Assembly: GCA_040226215.1 (NCBI GenBank)
Contig: JAVKFF010000060.1
Location: forward strand, 1 to 13,502
Direction of reading: 5' to 3'
Length of the DNA: 13,502 nucleotides
Origin: JAVKFF01 sp040226215
GTDB lineage: Bacteria; Pseudomonadota; Alphaproteobacteria; DSM-16000; Inquilinaceae
The notes below the pieces were generated by a model. It was not told the DNA's origin and ran no database searches. It saw nothing but the letters and a program-made list of their open reading frames with translations. The position numbers and the translations under genes were made by a program. Below are positions 1-7,107 of the stretch, one piece after another. Position 1 is the stretch's first letter; each line of letters starts with the position of its first letter.

Positions 1-1
1 G

Positions 2-886
2 GCGCCGGCCGGCAACGAGGCGATCTACCAGGCCATGGTGCTGGGCTTGCGCGACTATGTGGTGAAGAACCGCTTCCCTGGCGTCGTGCTGGGCCTGTCT
101 GGCGGTGTCGACAGCTCGCTGACGGCCGCCGTCGCGGTAGACGCGCTGGGCGCGGACAAGGTGCGCTGCGTGATGATGCCGTCGCCTTATACCTCGGCCG
201 ACAGCGTGGAGGATGCGGCGGCCTGCGCGGACCTTCTCGGTGTGTCCTATGAGAGCATCGACATCGGACCGGGGATGGCCGCCTTCGATGCCATGCTGAC
301 CCCCTTGTTCGCCGGGCGCGCGCCCGACATCACGGAGGAGAACATCCAGTCGCGCCTGCGCGGCATGACGCTGATGGCGCTCTCCAACAAGTTCGGCCAC
401 ATGGTGCTGACGACCGGCAACAAGTCCGAGATGTCGGTCGGCTACGCCACGCTCTATGGCGACATGTGCGGCGGCTATTCGGTCTTGAAGGACGTCTACA
501 AGACGACCGTCTTCCGGCTCTGCCACTGGCGCAACCAGAACCTGCCGGCGGGCGCGCGGGGGAAGGCGGGCCGGGTGATCCCGGAGCGCATCATCACCAA
601 GCCGCCCTCGGCCGAACTGCGCCCGAACCAGAAGGACGAGGACAGCCTGCCACCCTACGATGTGCTGGACGACATCCTGCACTGTCTGGTGGAGCGCGAG
701 ATGGGCCTCGACGACATCACCGCGCGCGGCCACGACAAGGAGACGGTCTCCCGGGTCTGGCGCCTCTTGGACCGGGCGGAATACAAGCGCCGCCAGGCGC
801 CGCCGGGGGTGAAGATCACCAGCCGGGCCTTCGGCCGCGACCGGCGCTATCCTATCACCAACGCCTTCGTCAGCCTGCTCGCCTGA
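2..886 (+). CDS. nadE: Glutamine-dependent NAD+ synthetase, C-terminal part (5' end cut by the window)
   Basis: The enzyme makes NAD+ from deamido-NAD+ (NaAD), ATP and glutamine-derived ammonia in the cytoplasm, the last step of NAD synthesis. The reading frame is open from the first bases of the window, so the gene begins upstream; 294 residues are visible. They form the C-terminal synthetase domain: the PP-loop ATP-binding motif SGGVDSS at visible residues 33-39, then TTGNKSE, then the GDMCGGYSVLKDVYKT segment, and an ending (HDKETVSRVWRLLDRAEYKR, then SRAFGRDRRYPITNAF) typical of the long glutamine-dependent form. That form carries an N-terminal nitrilase-fold glutaminase domain, which must lie outside the window; this is inferred from the family. 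The internal ATG at 35 lies within the conserved EAIYQAMVLGLRDYV stretch and is not a true start. The stop codon overlaps the gltX start by one base, which suggests coupled translation. Confidence 0.95.
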   Translation, partial: APAGNEAIYQAMVLGLRDYVVKNRFPGVVLGLSGGVDSSLTAAVAVDALGADKVRCVMMPSPYTSADSVEDAAACADLLGVSYESIDIGPGMAAFDAMLTPLFAGRAPDITEENIQSRLRGMTLMALSNKFGHMVLTTGNKSEMSVGYATLYGDMCGGYSVLKDVYKTTVFRLCHWRNQNLPAGARGKAGRVIPERIITKPPSAELRPNQKDEDSLPPYDVLDDILHCLVEREMGLDDITARGHDKETVSRVWRLLDRAEYKRRQAPPGVKITSRAFGRDRRYPITNAFVSLLA

Positions 887-2226
887 TGACTATCAAGACC
901 CGTTTCGCCCCCAGCCCGACCGGCCTGCTGCATGTGGGCAATGCCCGCACCGCGCTGATCACCTGGCTTTTCACCCGCCACGAGGGTGGGCAGTTCCTGC
1001 TGCGCCTGGACGACACCGATGACGAGCGCAGCGAAGCGCGGTTCGTCGCGGCGATCCATGCCGACCTCATGTGGCTGGGCCTCACCTGGGACCTGGAGGC
1101 GCGACAATCCGAACGCTGGAACGTCTATGAGGATCGCTTCCAGGCGCTGAAGCGGGAGGGCCGCTTGTATCCCTGCTACGAGACGGCGGAGGAGCTGTCG
1201 CTCAGGCGCACGGTGCAGTTGCAGCAGGGCCGGCCGCCGATCTACGACCGGGCGGCGCTGAGGCTGGGCGAGGCCGAACGCGCCCGGCTGGAGGCCGAAG
1301 GCCGGCGACCGCACTGGCGCTTCAAGCTGGATCATGCGCCCATCGAATGGGACGACCTGGTGCGCGGTCCGGTGCGATTCGACGGCGCCGACCTCTCCGA
1401 TCCGGTGGTGATCCGCGCGGACGGGCGGCCGCTCTACCACCTCTGCTCGGTCATCGACGACGCGGACTTCGCCATCACCCATGTGATCCGCGGCGAGGAC
1501 CATGTGGCGAACACGGCGACCCATGTGCAGATGTTCCAGGCGCTGGGCGAACCGGTGCCGGGCTTCGCCCACCTGCCGCTGGTCGCCGACGCTGAGGGCC
1601 GGGGCCTGTCCAAGCGCATCGGCAGCCTGAGCCTGGAGAGCCTGCGCGAGGAGGAGGGGCTGGAGCCGATGGCCATCGCCAACGTGCTGGCCAGGCTCGG
1701 CACCAGCCAGCCGGTGGAAGCCTTCGCCAGCTTGGCGCCGCTGGTGGAAAGCTTCGATTTCCGCCATTTCGCCCGGGCGACGCCGAAGCTGGATCCGGCG
1801 GAGTTCAACCGCGTCAACCGGCAGATCGTCCACGGCCTGCCCTTCGAGGCGGTGGCCGCGCGGCTCGAGGCGCTGGGCTGCCGGGGCGTGGACGCCGCCT
1901 TCTGGGAGACGGTGCGCCCGAACCTGGCGAAGCTGGGCGAGGCGGCGGACTGGTGGGCGATCGCGCGCGGCGAGATCGAGGCGGTGCGCGACGAGCCGGG
2001 CTTCCTCGATGAGGCCGCCCGACTGCTGCCGCCGGAGCCCTGGGGGCCGGAGACCTGGAAGGACTGGACGCAGGCGGTGAAGGCGGCCACGGGGCGCAGG
2101 GGGCGCGAGCTCTTCCGGCCACTCCGCCTGGCGTTGACCGGCCTCGACCACGGCCCGGAGATGGCGCAGTTGCTGCCGCTGATCGGCCGCGAACGGGCCC
2201 TTGCACGGCTGACGGGGCAGCGCTGA
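886..2226 (+). CDS. gltX: Glutamyl-tRNA synthetase, short alphaproteobacterial form (446 aa)
   Basis: A cytoplasmic class I synthetase that charges tRNA with glutamate. The Rossmann signature PSPTGLLHVG (the HIGH equivalent) is at residues 9-18, RLDDTDDERS at about 40-49, the conserved VIRGEDHVANTATHVQ region at about 200-215, and the KMSKS equivalent LSKRIGS at 241-247. A C-terminal helical anticodon-binding region follows, ending at residue 446, slightly shorter than the roughly 470 residues of the E. coli enzyme. The start is the ATG at 886: homology begins there, and it overlaps the nadE stop in TGATG. An open frame continues upstream inside nadE but codes for nothing recognisable. Many Alphaproteobacteria carry two GluRS genes, one of which may charge tRNA-Gln for later amidation by GatCAB. 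Which type this is cannot be decided from the window. No clear Shine-Dalgarno sequence precedes the start. Confidence 0.95.
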   Translation: MTIKTRFAPSPTGLLHVGNARTALITWLFTRHEGGQFLLRLDDTDDERSEARFVAAIHADLMWLGLTWDLEARQSERWNVYEDRFQALKREGRLYPCYETAEELSLRRTVQLQQGRPPIYDRAALRLGEAERARLEAEGRRPHWRFKLDHAPIEWDDLVRGPVRFDGADLSDPVVIRADGRPLYHLCSVIDDADFAITHVIRGEDHVANTATHVQMFQALGEPVPGFAHLPLVADAEGRGLSKRIGSLSLESLREEEGLEPMAIANVLARLGTSQPVEAFASLAPLVESFDFRHFARATPKLDPAEFNRVNRQIVHGLPFEAVAARLEALGCRGVDAAFWETVRPNLAKLGEAADWWAIARGEIEAVRDEPGFLDEAARLLPPEPWGPETWKDWTQAVKAATGRRGRELFRPLRLALTGLDHGPEMAQLLPLIGRERALARLTGQR

Positions 2227-2339
2227 GCCCGAGCGGCGTTGCCAAGCGCACCCCGCAAGGGGTAGGGATCATCCCCGCTATGGCGGCCGCGGCTGTGCCA
2301 CGGCGCCCGCGAACCGGACGAGCAACAGGCCCCGAGACG
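2227..2339 (+). other. gltX-cysS spacer with two adjacent, mutually exclusive hairpins
   Basis: The 113-bp spacer contains ACCCC-gcaa-GGGGT at 2250-2263, a stem with a GCAA tetraloop. The GGGG of that stem (2259-2262) can pair instead with CCCC at 2273-2276. There is no run of T after either hairpin, so neither looks like an intrinsic terminator. No convincing promoter was found. The frame of cysS is open back to an ATG at 2280, but the extra residues are low-complexity Ala/Arg and match nothing. Confidence 0.35.
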
Positions 2340-3731
2340 ATGTCCGAGCTGAAGGTCCACAACACGCTGAGCCGCAAGAAGGAGCGGTTCGTGCCGATCG
2401 ACCCCGGCCATGTGCGCATGTATGTCTGCGGGCCGACCGTCTACGACTACGCCCATATCGGCAACGCCCGCCCGGTCGTCGTCTTCGACGTGCTCTACCG
2501 GCTGCTGAAGCGGCTTTATCCGAAGGTCATCTACGTCCGCAACATCACCGACGTGGACGACAAGATCATGGAGCGGGCGCTGGAGACCGGCGAGCCGATT
2601 TCCGCGATCACCGCGAGGACCGCCGAGGCCTATTTCGCCGACATGGCCGCCCTGGGTGCGCTGACCCCGGACGTGCAGCCCCGGGCCACCGAGCACATCG
2701 TCCAGATGATCGCCATGATCGAACGGCTGATCGAGACAGGCAACGCCTACGCGGCGGACGGCCATGTGCTGTTCAACGTGCCCAGCATGGCGGACTACGG
2801 CCGGCTGTCGGGCCGCAATCGCGAGGAGCAGATCGCCGGCGCCCGGGTCGACGTCGCGCCCTACAAGCGCGATCCGGCCGATTTCGTGCTGTGGAAGCCG
2901 TCGAGCACCGACCAGCCGGGCTGGGACAGTCCCTGGGGCCGCGGCCGGCCGGGCTGGCATATCGAGTGCTCGGCCATGGCGGAAGCGCATCTGGGCGAGG
3001 TCTTCGACATCCATGGCGGTGGCATCGACCTCGTCTTTCCGCACCACGAGAACGAGATCGCCCAGTCGCGCTCAGCCCACGGCACCGAGCTCATGGCGCG
3101 CTACTGGATGCACAACGGCTACCTGCTGAGCGAGGGCGAGAAGATGTCGAAATCGCTCGGCAACTTCTACACCGTCCACGATCTCCTGAAGGAGTATCCG
3201 GGCGAGGCGCTGAGGCTGGTCCTGTTGACCGCGCACTACCGCCAGCCCGTCGACTTCACCCGCGAGGGCGTGGAGGCGGCGATCAAGCGGCTCGACGGCT
3301 GGTACGACGCGCTCAGGCGCACGGCGGCGGCGGGCGATGCCGACGGCGAGACGATCGACGCGGTCGCCGCGCCGTTGCTCGACGATCTCAACACGCCGGC
3401 GGCGCTGTCCAGGATGGACGCGCTGGCGCACGCGCTGAACAAGGCCGAGGACGATACCGAGCGGGCGCGACTGCGCGCCGCGATGCTGGCGCTCGGCCGG
3501 CTGTTGGGCCTGGTCGAGCAGGCGCCGGAGACCTGGTTCAAGGGCGGCACTGATGACGCCGAGGCGGCGGCGATCGACAAACTGATCGCCGAGCGGCTGG
3601 CGGCGCGCCAGGCTAAGGATTTCGCCACCGCCGACCGCATCCGCGACGATCTCGCGACCCGCGGCATCGTGCTGGAGGATGGGCCGGGCGGCACCACCTG
3701 GAAGCGCGCCTCAGAGGGGGAGAGAGGGTGA
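2340..3731 (+). CDS. cysS: Cysteinyl-tRNA synthetase (463 aa)
   Basis: A cytoplasmic class I synthetase that attaches cysteine to tRNA-Cys; it is usually monomeric and zinc-dependent. Visible signatures are MYVCGPTVYDYAHIGNAR with the HIGH motif at residues 39-42, KMSKS at 268-272, and all four expected zinc ligands: Cys30, Cys210 (in GWHIECSAM), His235 and Glu239 (in FPHHENEI). The C-terminal part contains the usual DALR-like helical region and an ending (RLAARQAKDFATADRIRDDLATRGIVLED) typical of the family. The length of 463 is normal. The ATG at 2340 was chosen because MSELKVHNTLSRKKE matches the family's usual beginning; an upstream in-frame ATG at 2280 would add 20 residues without homology. 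It is followed after 12 bp by cimA, so cysS, cimA and trmJ probably form one transcript. Confidence 0.96.
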   Translation: MSELKVHNTLSRKKERFVPIDPGHVRMYVCGPTVYDYAHIGNARPVVVFDVLYRLLKRLYPKVIYVRNITDVDDKIMERALETGEPISAITARTAEAYFADMAALGALTPDVQPRATEHIVQMIAMIERLIETGNAYAADGHVLFNVPSMADYGRLSGRNREEQIAGARVDVAPYKRDPADFVLWKPSSTDQPGWDSPWGRGRPGWHIECSAMAEAHLGEVFDIHGGGIDLVFPHHENEIAQSRSAHGTELMARYWMHNGYLLSEGEKMSKSLGNFYTVHDLLKEYPGEALRLVLLTAHYRQPVDFTREGVEAAIKRLDGWYDALRRTAAAGDADGETIDAVAAPLLDDLNTPAALSRMDALAHALNKAEDDTERARLRAAMLALGRLLGLVEQAPETWFKGGTDDAEAAAIDKLIAERLAARQAKDFATADRIRDDLATRGIVLEDGPGGTTWKRASEGERG

Positions 3732-3743
3732 AGGTTCTAGGTC

Positions 3744-5336
3744 ATGGCTGAGCGGGTCCATCTGTTCGACACCACGCTGCGCGACGGGGCGCAGATGCAG
3801 GGCGTGGACTTCACGGTCGCGGACAAGATCGCCATCGCCCGGGAACTCGACGCGATGGGGATCGACTACATCGAGGGTGGCTGGCCAGGCGCCAACCCGA
3901 CCGACGATGCCTTCTTCGCCAACCCGCCGGCGCTCGACCGGGCAATGTTCACCGCCTTCGGCATGACGAGGCGGGCCGGTCGCAGCGCCGCCAACGATCC
4001 GGGTCTCTCCGCGCTGTTCAACACCACAGCGCCGGCGGTCTGCCTGTTCGGCAAGAGTTGGGACTTCCAGGTCGAGGTGGCCCTGGAGATCCCGCTGGAG
4101 GAGAACCTCGAGATGATCCGCGACAGCGTCGCGGAAACGGTCAAGCGCGGCCGCGAGGCGCTGTTCGACTGCGAGCATTTCTTCGACGGCTACAAGAACA
4201 ACCCGGACTACGCCCGGGCGGCGGCGACGGCCGCCTACGAGGCCGGCGCCCGCTGGGTGGTGCTGTGCGACACCAATGGCGGCACCCTGCCGCACGAGGT
4301 GGCGCGCATCGTCGGCGAGATGACGGCGCACATCCCGGGCGAGCGGCTCGGCATCCACGCCCACAACGACACGGAGAACGCGGTCGCCAACTCGCTGGCG
4401 GCGGTGCGGGCAGGCGCGCGGCAGGTGCAGGGCACGCTGAACGGCGTGGGCGAGCGCTGCGGCAACGCCAACCTGGTCTCCGTCATCCCGACGCTGATGC
4501 TGAAGCTGGGCTTCGAGACCGGGGTCACGCCGGAGGGGCTGAAGGGCATCACCCACCTCTCGCGCTGGTTCGACGACCGGCTGAACCGGCACTCCTATGG
4601 CGGCCAGGCCTATGTCGGCCGCAGCGCCTTCACCCACAAGGGCGGGGCGCATGTCTCGGCGGTCAACAAGGACCCGCGCACCTACGAGCACATCGAGCCG
4701 GGGCTGGTGGGCAACCGGCGGGTCATCGTGGTTTCCGACCAGTCGGGCCGGGCCAACATCATCGCCCGCTTCGCCGATCTCGGCATCGATCTCGACCCCA
4801 GGGACGCGAAGGTCCAGCGCCTGGTCGACCTGGTCAAGCAGCGCGAGTTCGAGGGCTACGCCTACGACAACGCGGAGGCCAGCTTCGAACTCCTGGCGCG
4901 GCGCATGCTGGGCCAGGTGCCGGACTATTTCCGGGTGCAGCGCTTCACGGTGGTGGACGAAAGACGCTTCAACGCGCGCGGCAAGATCGTGCAGGAATCC
5001 GAGGCGACCGTGATGGTCGAGGTCGGCGGCAAGACCCTGCACGAGGTCTCCTTCGGCAATGGACCGGTCAACGCGCTGGACAACGCGCTGCGGAAGGCTC
5101 TGGAGCCCTCCTACCCGGTGCTGGGCAAGCTGAAACTGACCGACTACCGGGTGCGCATCCTGCGGGCCAGCGAGGCGACCGGCGCCATGCCCCGCGTGCT
5201 GATCGAAAGCACGGGCGCCGACGGGGACACCTGGTCGACGGTCGGCGTGTCGACCAACGTGATCGACGCCTCCTTCGACGCCCTGTCGGACAGCTTCGCC
5301 TTTAAGCTCTTCCGCAACGGCGTGCAGTCTCTCTGA
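3744..5336 (+). CDS. cimA: (R)-citramalate synthase (530 aa)
   Basis: The enzyme condenses pyruvate with acetyl-CoA to (R)-citramalate, which leads to 2-oxobutanoate and isoleucine without threonine dehydratase. It belongs to the HMGL-like/LeuA superfamily. The N-terminal TIM barrel begins with FDTTLRDGAQMQG (residues 8-20; Arg13 and Asp14 are the catalytic and metal-site pair). It contains the metal-binding HAHND at 205-209 and GTLNGVGERCGNANL at 230-244. A LeuA-type regulatory dimer domain covers about 395-525, where isoleucine feedback inhibition would act. The opening DGAQMQGVDF and the 530-residue length fit the CimA group better than 2-isopropylmalate synthase. A GAAGG at 3730-3734 lies 9 nt before the ATG and overlaps the cysS stop codon. 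The gap to trmJ is only 5 bp. Isoleucine inhibition is known for the family and is not shown here. Confidence 0.93.
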   Translation: MAERVHLFDTTLRDGAQMQGVDFTVADKIAIARELDAMGIDYIEGGWPGANPTDDAFFANPPALDRAMFTAFGMTRRAGRSAANDPGLSALFNTTAPAVCLFGKSWDFQVEVALEIPLEENLEMIRDSVAETVKRGREALFDCEHFFDGYKNNPDYARAAATAAYEAGARWVVLCDTNGGTLPHEVARIVGEMTAHIPGERLGIHAHNDTENAVANSLAAVRAGARQVQGTLNGVGERCGNANLVSVIPTLMLKLGFETGVTPEGLKGITHLSRWFDDRLNRHSYGGQAYVGRSAFTHKGGAHVSAVNKDPRTYEHIEPGLVGNRRVIVVSDQSGRANIIARFADLGIDLDPRDAKVQRLVDLVKQREFEGYAYDNAEASFELLARRMLGQVPDYFRVQRFTVVDERRFNARGKIVQESEATVMVEVGGKTLHEVSFGNGPVNALDNALRKALEPSYPVLGKLKLTDYRVRILRASEATGAMPRVLIESTGADGDTWSTVGVSTNVIDASFDALSDSFAFKLFRNGVQSL

Positions 5337-5341
5337 GAGCG

Positions 5342-6124
5342 ATGGCGGGGACCAACCGGAAGTCCGGCGACGCGGCCGACCACATCCTTCCGGGGCCGGC
5401 GATCGTGCTGGTGGAGCCGCAGCTGGGCGAGAACATCGGCGCGTCGGCCCGGGCGATGCTGAATTTCGGCCTGGGCGAGCTGCGTCTGGTCAGCCCCCGC
5501 GACGGCTGGCCGAGCGCGCAGGCGGTCGCCAGTTCCTCCGGTGCGCTGGCGGTGCTGGAGCGCGCACGGGTCTTCGCCACGACGGCCGATGCGGTGGCGG
5601 ACTGCCACGACGTCTGGGCGACCACGGCCAGGCCGCGGCACGTGGTGAAGCCGGTGCTGACCCCGCGCGAGGCGGCCGCACGCATGGCGGAGGAGGTTTC
5701 CGCCGGCCGCCGCGTCGCCGTGCTGTTCGGTGGCGAGCGGGCCGGGCTTTGCAACGACGATATCAGCCTGGCGACGCGCATCGTCTCCGCCCCGCTGAAC
5801 CCCGCCTTTTCTTCTCTCAACCTGGCCCAGGCGGTGCTGCTGGTGGCGGCGGAGTATGCCGAGGCGCGGCCGGAGCGCACACCGTCGGCCTGGCCCGAAG
5901 ACAGTCCGCCCTCTACCGCCGAGGAGCGGGAACGCCTGCTGCAGCATCTCGAACTGGCGCTCGACGCCACGCGCTTCTTCACCTCGCCGGAGAAGAAGCC
6001 GTCCATGCTGCGCAACCTGCGGGCCATCTTCACCCGCGCCGACCTGACCCGCCAGGAGGTGCGCACCCTGCACGGCGTGATCTCAGCCCTGGCCGACATG
6101 CGGGCCGACGGCCGGCCGGCCTGA
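5342..6124 (+). CDS. trmJ: TrmJ-type tRNA (cytidine/uridine-2'-O-)methyltransferase (260 aa)
   Basis: A SPOUT-class (TrmH family) methyltransferase that uses S-adenosylmethionine to methylate a ribose 2'-OH; TrmJ acts at position 32 of the tRNA anticodon loop. The three family motifs are visible in order: motif 1, IVLVEPQLGENIGASARAM at residues 21-39 with Asn31; motif 2, FGGERAGL at 129-136; and motif 3, NPAFSSLNLAQAV at 153-165, which together form the trefoil-knot SAM site. A C-terminal helical tail, as in TrmJ/LasT proteins, follows. The ATG sits 5 bp after the cimA stop, with only a weak GAGAG before it, so translation is probably coupled. Assignment to TrmJ rather than another TrmH group rests on motif 1 and the C-terminal tail; the exact tRNA target is inferred. 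Confidence 0.9.
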   Translation: MAGTNRKSGDAADHILPGPAIVLVEPQLGENIGASARAMLNFGLGELRLVSPRDGWPSAQAVASSSGALAVLERARVFATTADAVADCHDVWATTARPRHVVKPVLTPREAAARMAEEVSAGRRVAVLFGGERAGLCNDDISLATRIVSAPLNPAFSSLNLAQAVLLVAAEYAEARPERTPSAWPEDSPPSTAEERERLLQHLELALDATRFFTSPEKKPSMLRNLRAIFTRADLTRQEVRTLHGVISALADMRADGRPA

Positions 6125-6154
6125 GGGACTGGCCTGAGGGATTGGCCTGAGGGG
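6118..6154 (+). repeat. 13-bp tandem repeat, 2.8 copies, across the trmJ stop codon
   Basis: The unit GGCCTGAGGGAYT occurs at 6118-6130 and 6131-6143, and as a partial copy at 6144-6154. The TGA that ends trmJ (6122-6124) is inside the first unit. Because 13 is not a multiple of three, the repeated TGA falls at 6122, 6135 and 6148, once in each forward frame. It is probably a replication-slippage product. Confidence 0.85.
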
Positions 6155-6185
6155 CAGACATGCGGCAGCGCTGGGGGCGGATCGC

Positions 6186-6214
6186 TTGACATCGGCGCCC
6201 GGGACGGCAATAAC
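6186..6214 (+). promoter_or_regulatory. Candidate sigma-70-type promoter for rpsD
   Basis: A perfect TTGACA (6186-6191) is followed after 17 bp by AATAAC (6209-6214), a 4/6 match to the -10 consensus. Transcription would start near 6221, giving an rpsD leader of about 160 nt. The site is in the gap after trmJ, where a separate promoter for a ribosomal protein gene is expected. Confidence 0.6.
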
Positions 6215-6215
6215 C

Positions 6216-6238
6216 CCGCGCATTCCCGAGAATGTGGG
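6216..6238 (+). other. Hairpin near the predicted 5' end of the rpsD leader
   Basis: CATTC at 6221-6225 and GAATG at 6230-6234 pair around a CCGA loop. The stem can extend by a G-U pair (6220/6235), a C-G pair (6219/6236), a one-base bulge and two more C-G pairs. If transcription starts near 6221, only the inner part would be in the RNA. Confidence 0.4.
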
Positions 6239-6298
6239 TCTGGTGCATGTCCGGCGCATGATCGCGCGACTGCCTGACATGAAGCCAGCGCCCCGCCG

Positions 6299-6319
6299 GG
6301 ACCGGCGACGGTCCTTTTT
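6299..6319 (+). terminator. Intrinsic terminator or attenuator in the rpsD leader
   Basis: GGACCG (6299-6304) pairs perfectly with CGGTCC (6309-6314) around the GNRA tetraloop GCGA, directly followed by TTTTT (6315-6319). This is the textbook form of a factor-independent terminator. It lies downstream of the candidate rpsD promoter and 64 bp before the rpsD start, so it may attenuate rpsD; otherwise it ends the cysS-cimA-trmJ transcript. A competing stem, CGCCG (6294-6298) with CGGCG (6303-6307), shares bases 6299-6304 through its loop and 3' arm and would prevent terminator formation. Confidence 0.7.
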
Positions 6320-6383
6320 CCGCAGGCCTATCGGGACAACAGGAAATCGCGCGTTCGACAAGCAAGAAAGGAGCTTCGTCCCG

Positions 6384-6998
6384 ATGGGCAAGCGTCTCAC
6401 CGCCAAGCACAAGATCGACCGCCGCCTCGGCGTCAACCTCTGGGGCCGTCCCAAGAGCCCGATCAACCGCCGCGAATACGGACCGGGGCAGCACGGCCAG
6501 CGCCGCAACAAGCCGACCGATTTCGGTACCCAGCTGATGGCCAAGCAGAAGCTGAAGGGCTATTACGGCAACATCTCGGAAAAGCAGTTCCACAAGTACT
6601 ATCAGGCTGCCTCGAGCCACAAGGGTGACACCGGCGAGATCCTGATCGGCCTGCTGGAGCGGCGCCTGGACGCCGTGGTCTACCGCATGAAGTTCTGCCC
6701 GACCGTGTTCGCCGCCCGCCAGCTGGTGAACCACGGCCATGTCAAGGTCAACGGCCGCCGGGTGAACATTCCGTCCTACCTGGTGAAGGAGGGCGACACG
6801 GTCGAGATCAAGGACAAGTCCCGCGAACTGCCGATCGTGCTGGAAGGCGCGCAGTCGGCCGAGCGCGACGTGCCGGACTACCTTGATGTCGACCACGGCA
6901 AGATGACGGGCACCTTCGTGCGCGTGCCGGCGGTGGCCGACGTGCCCTATCCGGTGCAGATGGAACCGAACCTGGTGATCGAGTTCTACAACCGCTGA
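6384..6998 (+). CDS. rpsD: Small-subunit ribosomal protein S4 (204 aa)
   Basis: A primary 16S rRNA-binding protein that helps start assembly of the 30S body and contributes to decoding accuracy. The sequence is a typical alphaproteobacterial S4: MGKRLTAKHKIDRRLGVNLWG, then an S4 RNA-binding domain from about residue 91 (LERRLDAVVYRM, NHGHVKVNGRRVNIPSY) to about 155, and the C-terminal end PVQMEPNLVIEFYNR. It lacks the N-terminal CxxC zinc site found in some S4 proteins. The ATG at 6384 is supported by AAGGAG at 6368-6373 with a 10-nt gap and by the universal MGKR-type beginning. The frame is open much further upstream, but those residues match no S4 and cross the terminator hairpin. In E. coli S4 represses its own operon; here the gene stands alone, so any autoregulation would act through its own leader. 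Confidence 0.98.
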   Translation: MGKRLTAKHKIDRRLGVNLWGRPKSPINRREYGPGQHGQRRNKPTDFGTQLMAKQKLKGYYGNISEKQFHKYYQAASSHKGDTGEILIGLLERRLDAVVYRMKFCPTVFAARQLVNHGHVKVNGRRVNIPSYLVKEGDTVEIKDKSRELPIVLEGAQSAERDVPDYLDVDHGKMTGTFVRVPAVADVPYPVQMEPNLVIEFYNR

Positions 6999-7020
6999 TC
7001 CGTCACGATCCCGGACCGGA

Positions 7021-7056
7021 GCGAAGGCCGTGCCTCACCTGGGGTGCGGCCTTCGC
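7021..7056 (+). terminator. Hairpin terminator after rpsD, in the gap between converging genes
   Basis: GCGAAGGCCG (7021-7030) pairs perfectly with CGGCCTTCGC (7047-7056). Two G-U and two G-C pairs extend it inward to about 14 pairs with an 8-nt loop. It starts 22 bp after the rpsD stop. The following bases (CGCTTCTA) are only moderately T-rich, and the - strand side has no T-run, so it probably serves rpsD mainly. It may also block the converging transcript. Confidence 0.75.
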
Positions 7057-7107
7057 CGCTTCTAGAGCATCCTGCGCCCGAACGGGTCCACTCGGTCGCA
7101 ATCTCCT

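Noticed and set aside
847..3047. Long - strand open frames opposite gltX and cysS
   Set aside because: They mirror the codon structure of well-supported synthetase genes and carry no family motifs.
3711..5042. A 443-codon open frame on the - strand opposite cimA
   Set aside because: Composition is Arg/Ala/Gly/Asp/His-rich, with no recognisable motif, and it lies wholly antisense to a clear cimA. Such frames are expected in DNA of this GC content.
6247..6261. A four-codon upstream open frame (ATG TCC GGC GCA TGA) in the rpsD leader
   Set aside because: No Shine-Dalgarno precedes it, and such tiny frames occur by chance.
6186..6383. In-frame N-terminal extension or leader peptide of S4, including an Arg-rich RRDRRRSFFRR stretch
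   Set aside because: S4 proteins begin at MGKR or an equivalent, a strong Shine-Dalgarno sits before the ATG at 6384, and the extension crosses the terminator hairpin. The frame being open is unsurprising at this GC content.
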